This document shows, piece by piece, positions 42,895-44,548 of a DNA stretch of 44,548 nt. The position numbers were made by a program, and so were the translations under genes. A model generated the notes under the pieces. It was not told where the DNA came from. It ran no database searches and was given only the letters and a program-made list of their open reading frames with translations. Source of the DNA: Acidobacteriota bacterium (GTDB taxonomy: Bacteria > Acidobacteriota > CAIWXX01); NCBI GenBank assembly GCA_016191015.1, contig JACPPM010000319.1, positions 1 through 44,548 on the forward strand. Reading direction: 5' to 3'. Within the stretch, counting starts at the first letter, position 1; each line of letters opens with the position of its first letter.

Positions 42895-44181
42895 TCACTC
42901 CGCCGCCGTCCATGAGCTATCAACCTGCTGGAAAAACTTCTTGCAGGTGTACGTGAACGTGTACGGCTTGGTTTCCGGGATATTCTGCTTGGGATTGGGA
43001 TACCAACTCCAGACGCCGATTTCATCCGGGTTCCCCCCGACCGCCTGATACTTCGGCCATCCGGCCATCACATGCTCGTAGAACAACTTGCCGCTTGTCT
43101 CGCCGCCCACACCGGAATTGAAGACCAAGCCGAAACGGAGTCCCACGGAGTGCACGTAGTTCTCCAATTCCGCTAGCTTTTTCCACCCCTGGGTCACTGT
43201 GCTCTCGTTGTACTCATAGGGCGAGTCGGCATAGACGAACTGGAGCTCCTCTCCTCGCTCCTCGAGGACGGCCAGCACCGTGTCCAGGACCGTCGGAAAA
43301 TCGCCGTAGTTTGCACCGGGATGATTCGGGTACTGCCCAACACTGTACCACGGCACCGGCTCGATAATCCCGAACTCGACGTCGGGGAGGTGCTGACGGA
43401 TGGACTTCATGTAGTCAGCGAGCTCGTTGGCTACCTTCGGAATCGTCCATCCGCAGTTACCCCAGTCGCCGTTCTTCATCATCGTATTGATCGCCGAGTC
43501 CATCGTGATCAGGTTGATGTGACCTCCAAGCGCGATCCACTTCGACATGTTCTCCCACTCGAGTGCTGCGTGATTCTCGCCAGCCATTGAATCGCAGCCG
43601 GAGAACGGCCTCAATCCACCGGCTTCTACGTTTAGAAGGAGACCCTTCTTCGAGACAAACTTGACAGCCTGCTTCATCCCATTCTTCACATCGGGTCGAT
43701 CGTAGGTCAGGTAATTGACGTGCAGGCTGAACACGTCAATGGTCTTACTGGTTTTGTTCCATTTATTGGGAGGTTTGAAGAGGTTCCAGTAGTTCTTCAC
43801 CCCTCCGGCAGCACTTGCCCAGTACCGTGTCGTCGATGGCTTCTGACCCTCTGGCCATGACAACGACCCAGCATCAGCGAAACTCCCGCTATCTGTGGAA
43901 CTGGTTTCCGTGACTGGAAGACTCGAGTCCCCGTCGACGATCTCAGCCAAGCAGGTGCCATCACCGTCGATCCGCGGACGACTCTCGTTGCGCGCGTCGA
44001 GATCCGCGGGATGAAGCGAACAGACGAACAGGATTGCGGCCACTTTCGTTGCACACTCGGCGACTGACCTCCGCGTGAACCGCTCGCCACACGGTCCCCG
44101 GTCCTCCCGATGTCGCACGTGGGCAGCCTCCTTTTCGAGAATGTCGATGGTTCCTGCATGCCCTCTTCCAACTGTGATCAT
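42895..44181 (-). CDS. Secreted TIM-barrel (glycoside-hydrolase-like) protein
   Basis: This 428-residue protein starts at ATG 44181, with AAGGAGG six bases upstream. It has an unusually long N-region of about 45 residues before a hydrophobic segment (ATKVAAILFVCSL). A Ser/Thr-rich linker (VTETSSTDSGSFADAG) leads to a barrel-like domain. IDVFSLHVNYLTYDRPDVKN, GLLLNVEAGGLRPF, HINLITMDSAI, FGIIEPVPWYSVGQYP, LQFVYADSPYEYN and LRFGLVFNSGVGG look like successive strands. Glu residues at strand ends (LNVEAGG, GIIEPVPW) would suit a retaining hydrolase, but I cannot name the family. No carbohydrate operon is nearby. Confidence 0.72.
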   Translation of the reverse strand: MITVGRGHAGTIDILEKEAAHVRHREDRGPCGERFTRRSVAECATKVAAILFVCSLHPADLDARNESRPRIDGDGTCLAEIVDGDSSLPVTETSSTDSGSFADAGSLSWPEGQKPSTTRYWASAAGGVKNYWNLFKPPNKWNKTSKTIDVFSLHVNYLTYDRPDVKNGMKQAVKFVSKKGLLLNVEAGGLRPFSGCDSMAGENHAALEWENMSKWIALGGHINLITMDSAINTMMKNGDWGNCGWTIPKVANELADYMKSIRQHLPDVEFGIIEPVPWYSVGQYPNHPGANYGDFPTVLDTVLAVLEERGEELQFVYADSPYEYNESTVTQGWKKLAELENYVHSVGLRFGLVFNSGVGGETSGKLFYEHVMAGWPKYQAVGGNPDEIGVWSWYPNPKQNIPETKPYTFTYTCKKFFQQVDSSWTAAE

Positions 44182-44367
44182 CACCCACCTCCTTGATCGA
44201 TCGCCTGGTGAGTATTTGCGGATCTCGTGCCAGGCTGCTTGAGCCATCTTCAGCGAGGCGGGAGTCACGGCGAGTTCACGTTTGCTAACCCGTGCCGCAA
44301 GAGCGGTTGCGTTTTCCTAACGCGGCGGAGCCGCAACCAAACAGGCAAGACCCAGGCACGCTGCAAG
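44182..44367. other. Upstream region with short inverted motif
   Basis: There is no gene. GGTTGCG at about 44305 pairs with CGCAACC at about 44332 around a GC-rich centre. The region then runs into the repeat copies. Confidence 0.35.
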
Positions 44368-44420
44368 ACCCTTCCGAGCACCTCTCAGGAAAGCAGGAAG
44401 TTAGGAGGGCAGGAAGGGGT
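44368..44420 (+). repeat. Dispersed repeat, partial copy 3a
   Basis: CCTTCCGAGCACCTCTCAGG and AAAGCAGGAAG, then a shortened GGAGGGCAGGA, match the core of the repeat. The AGTGTCTA and ACACGAAATGG part is missing. It is inverted relative to the copy that follows. Confidence 0.65.
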
Positions 44421-44454
44421 CTGTTCGATGCCACCCTGCGCTCCGGAGATGACT

Positions 44455-44548
44455 GCTCCGCTCCTGCATTCCTCCCTTCCTGCTTTCCTGAGAGGGGTTC
44501 GGAGGATCTCACCCACTCGAACGTTTTGCCATTTCGTGTCAACACTCA
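44455..44548 (-). repeat. Dispersed repeat, copy 3b, cut by the window edge
   Basis: On the minus strand it reads TGAGTGTTGACACGAAATGG, then CAAAACGTTCGAGT, CTCTCAGGAAAGCAGGAA and GGAATGCAGGAGCGGAGC. The terminal AGTGTCTA should lie just beyond the window. Together with 3a it forms a 150-base inverted pair. Confidence 0.8.

Overview
The window is GC-rich DNA from a Gram-negative bacterium. Evidence for the envelope type is an Omp85 barrel, a PagL-like outer-membrane deacylase and several exported proteins. The organism is probably an Acidobacteriota-like or related deep-branching soil or sediment lineage, judged from an ECF sigma factor overlapping a Ser/Thr kinase-TPR gene, two-component-propeller and Asp-box proteins, RAYT remnants and an arsenosugar locus. 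This assignment is inference; no rRNA or other phylogenetic marker is present. I saw no tRNA, rRNA, CRISPR array, phage or replication origin.

Layout. 1-4.2 kb: a dispersed repeat, an ECF sigma factor, an NrtS-like membrane protein, a broken DUF547 gene, then a TVP38/TMEM64 gene overlapping a mercuric-reductase-like flavoprotein gene whose 3' end runs into a second DUF547 fragment. 4.3-10.6 kb: a secreted protein of unknown function, a DUF255 thioredoxin-domain lipoprotein, a 549-residue unknown protein between hairpins, a second repeat copy and a PagL-like protein. 10.9-15 kb: a DUF3179 gene with an in-frame TGA in the position of a conserved Cys and a selenocysteine-insertion-like hairpin just after it (strong selenoprotein candidate), then decayed DNA, a DUF4375 gene and a CPBP protease. 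15.2-19.1 kb: Ser/Thr kinase-TPR and ECF sigma factor. 19.4-28.4 kb: a tight seven-gene operon (Omp85 barrel, exported kinase-like protein, nucleotide-translocase-like transporter with HEAT repeats, cyclic-nucleotide-binding protein, PAS histidine kinase, response regulator, exported metallophosphoesterase). 28.5-33.8 kb: accessory DNA with RAYT remnants, an Asp-box protein, a VapBC-type toxin-antitoxin pair and a secreted unknown. 34-38.2 kb: an arsenosugar operon (DUF547, arsM, arsS, pit). 38.2-44.5 kb: a pilin-like protein, a propeller sensor without a kinase, a MITE-like hairpin, a small secreted protein, a secreted TIM-barrel protein and further repeat copies.

How it fits together. The 34-38 kb operon should methylate arsenic (ArsM), build arsenosugar precursors (ArsS) and handle phosphate (Pit). 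TVP38, the mercuric-reductase-like flavoprotein and DUF547 are, from memory, usual partners of arsM/arsS. Here they sit 30 kb away with DUF547 fragments on both sides, which suggests a rearranged or duplicated locus. The 19-28 kb operon looks like one envelope-to-cytoplasm signalling or transport unit and is the best candidate for an undescribed system. The DUF3179 gene would be broken in two by ordinary gene calling.
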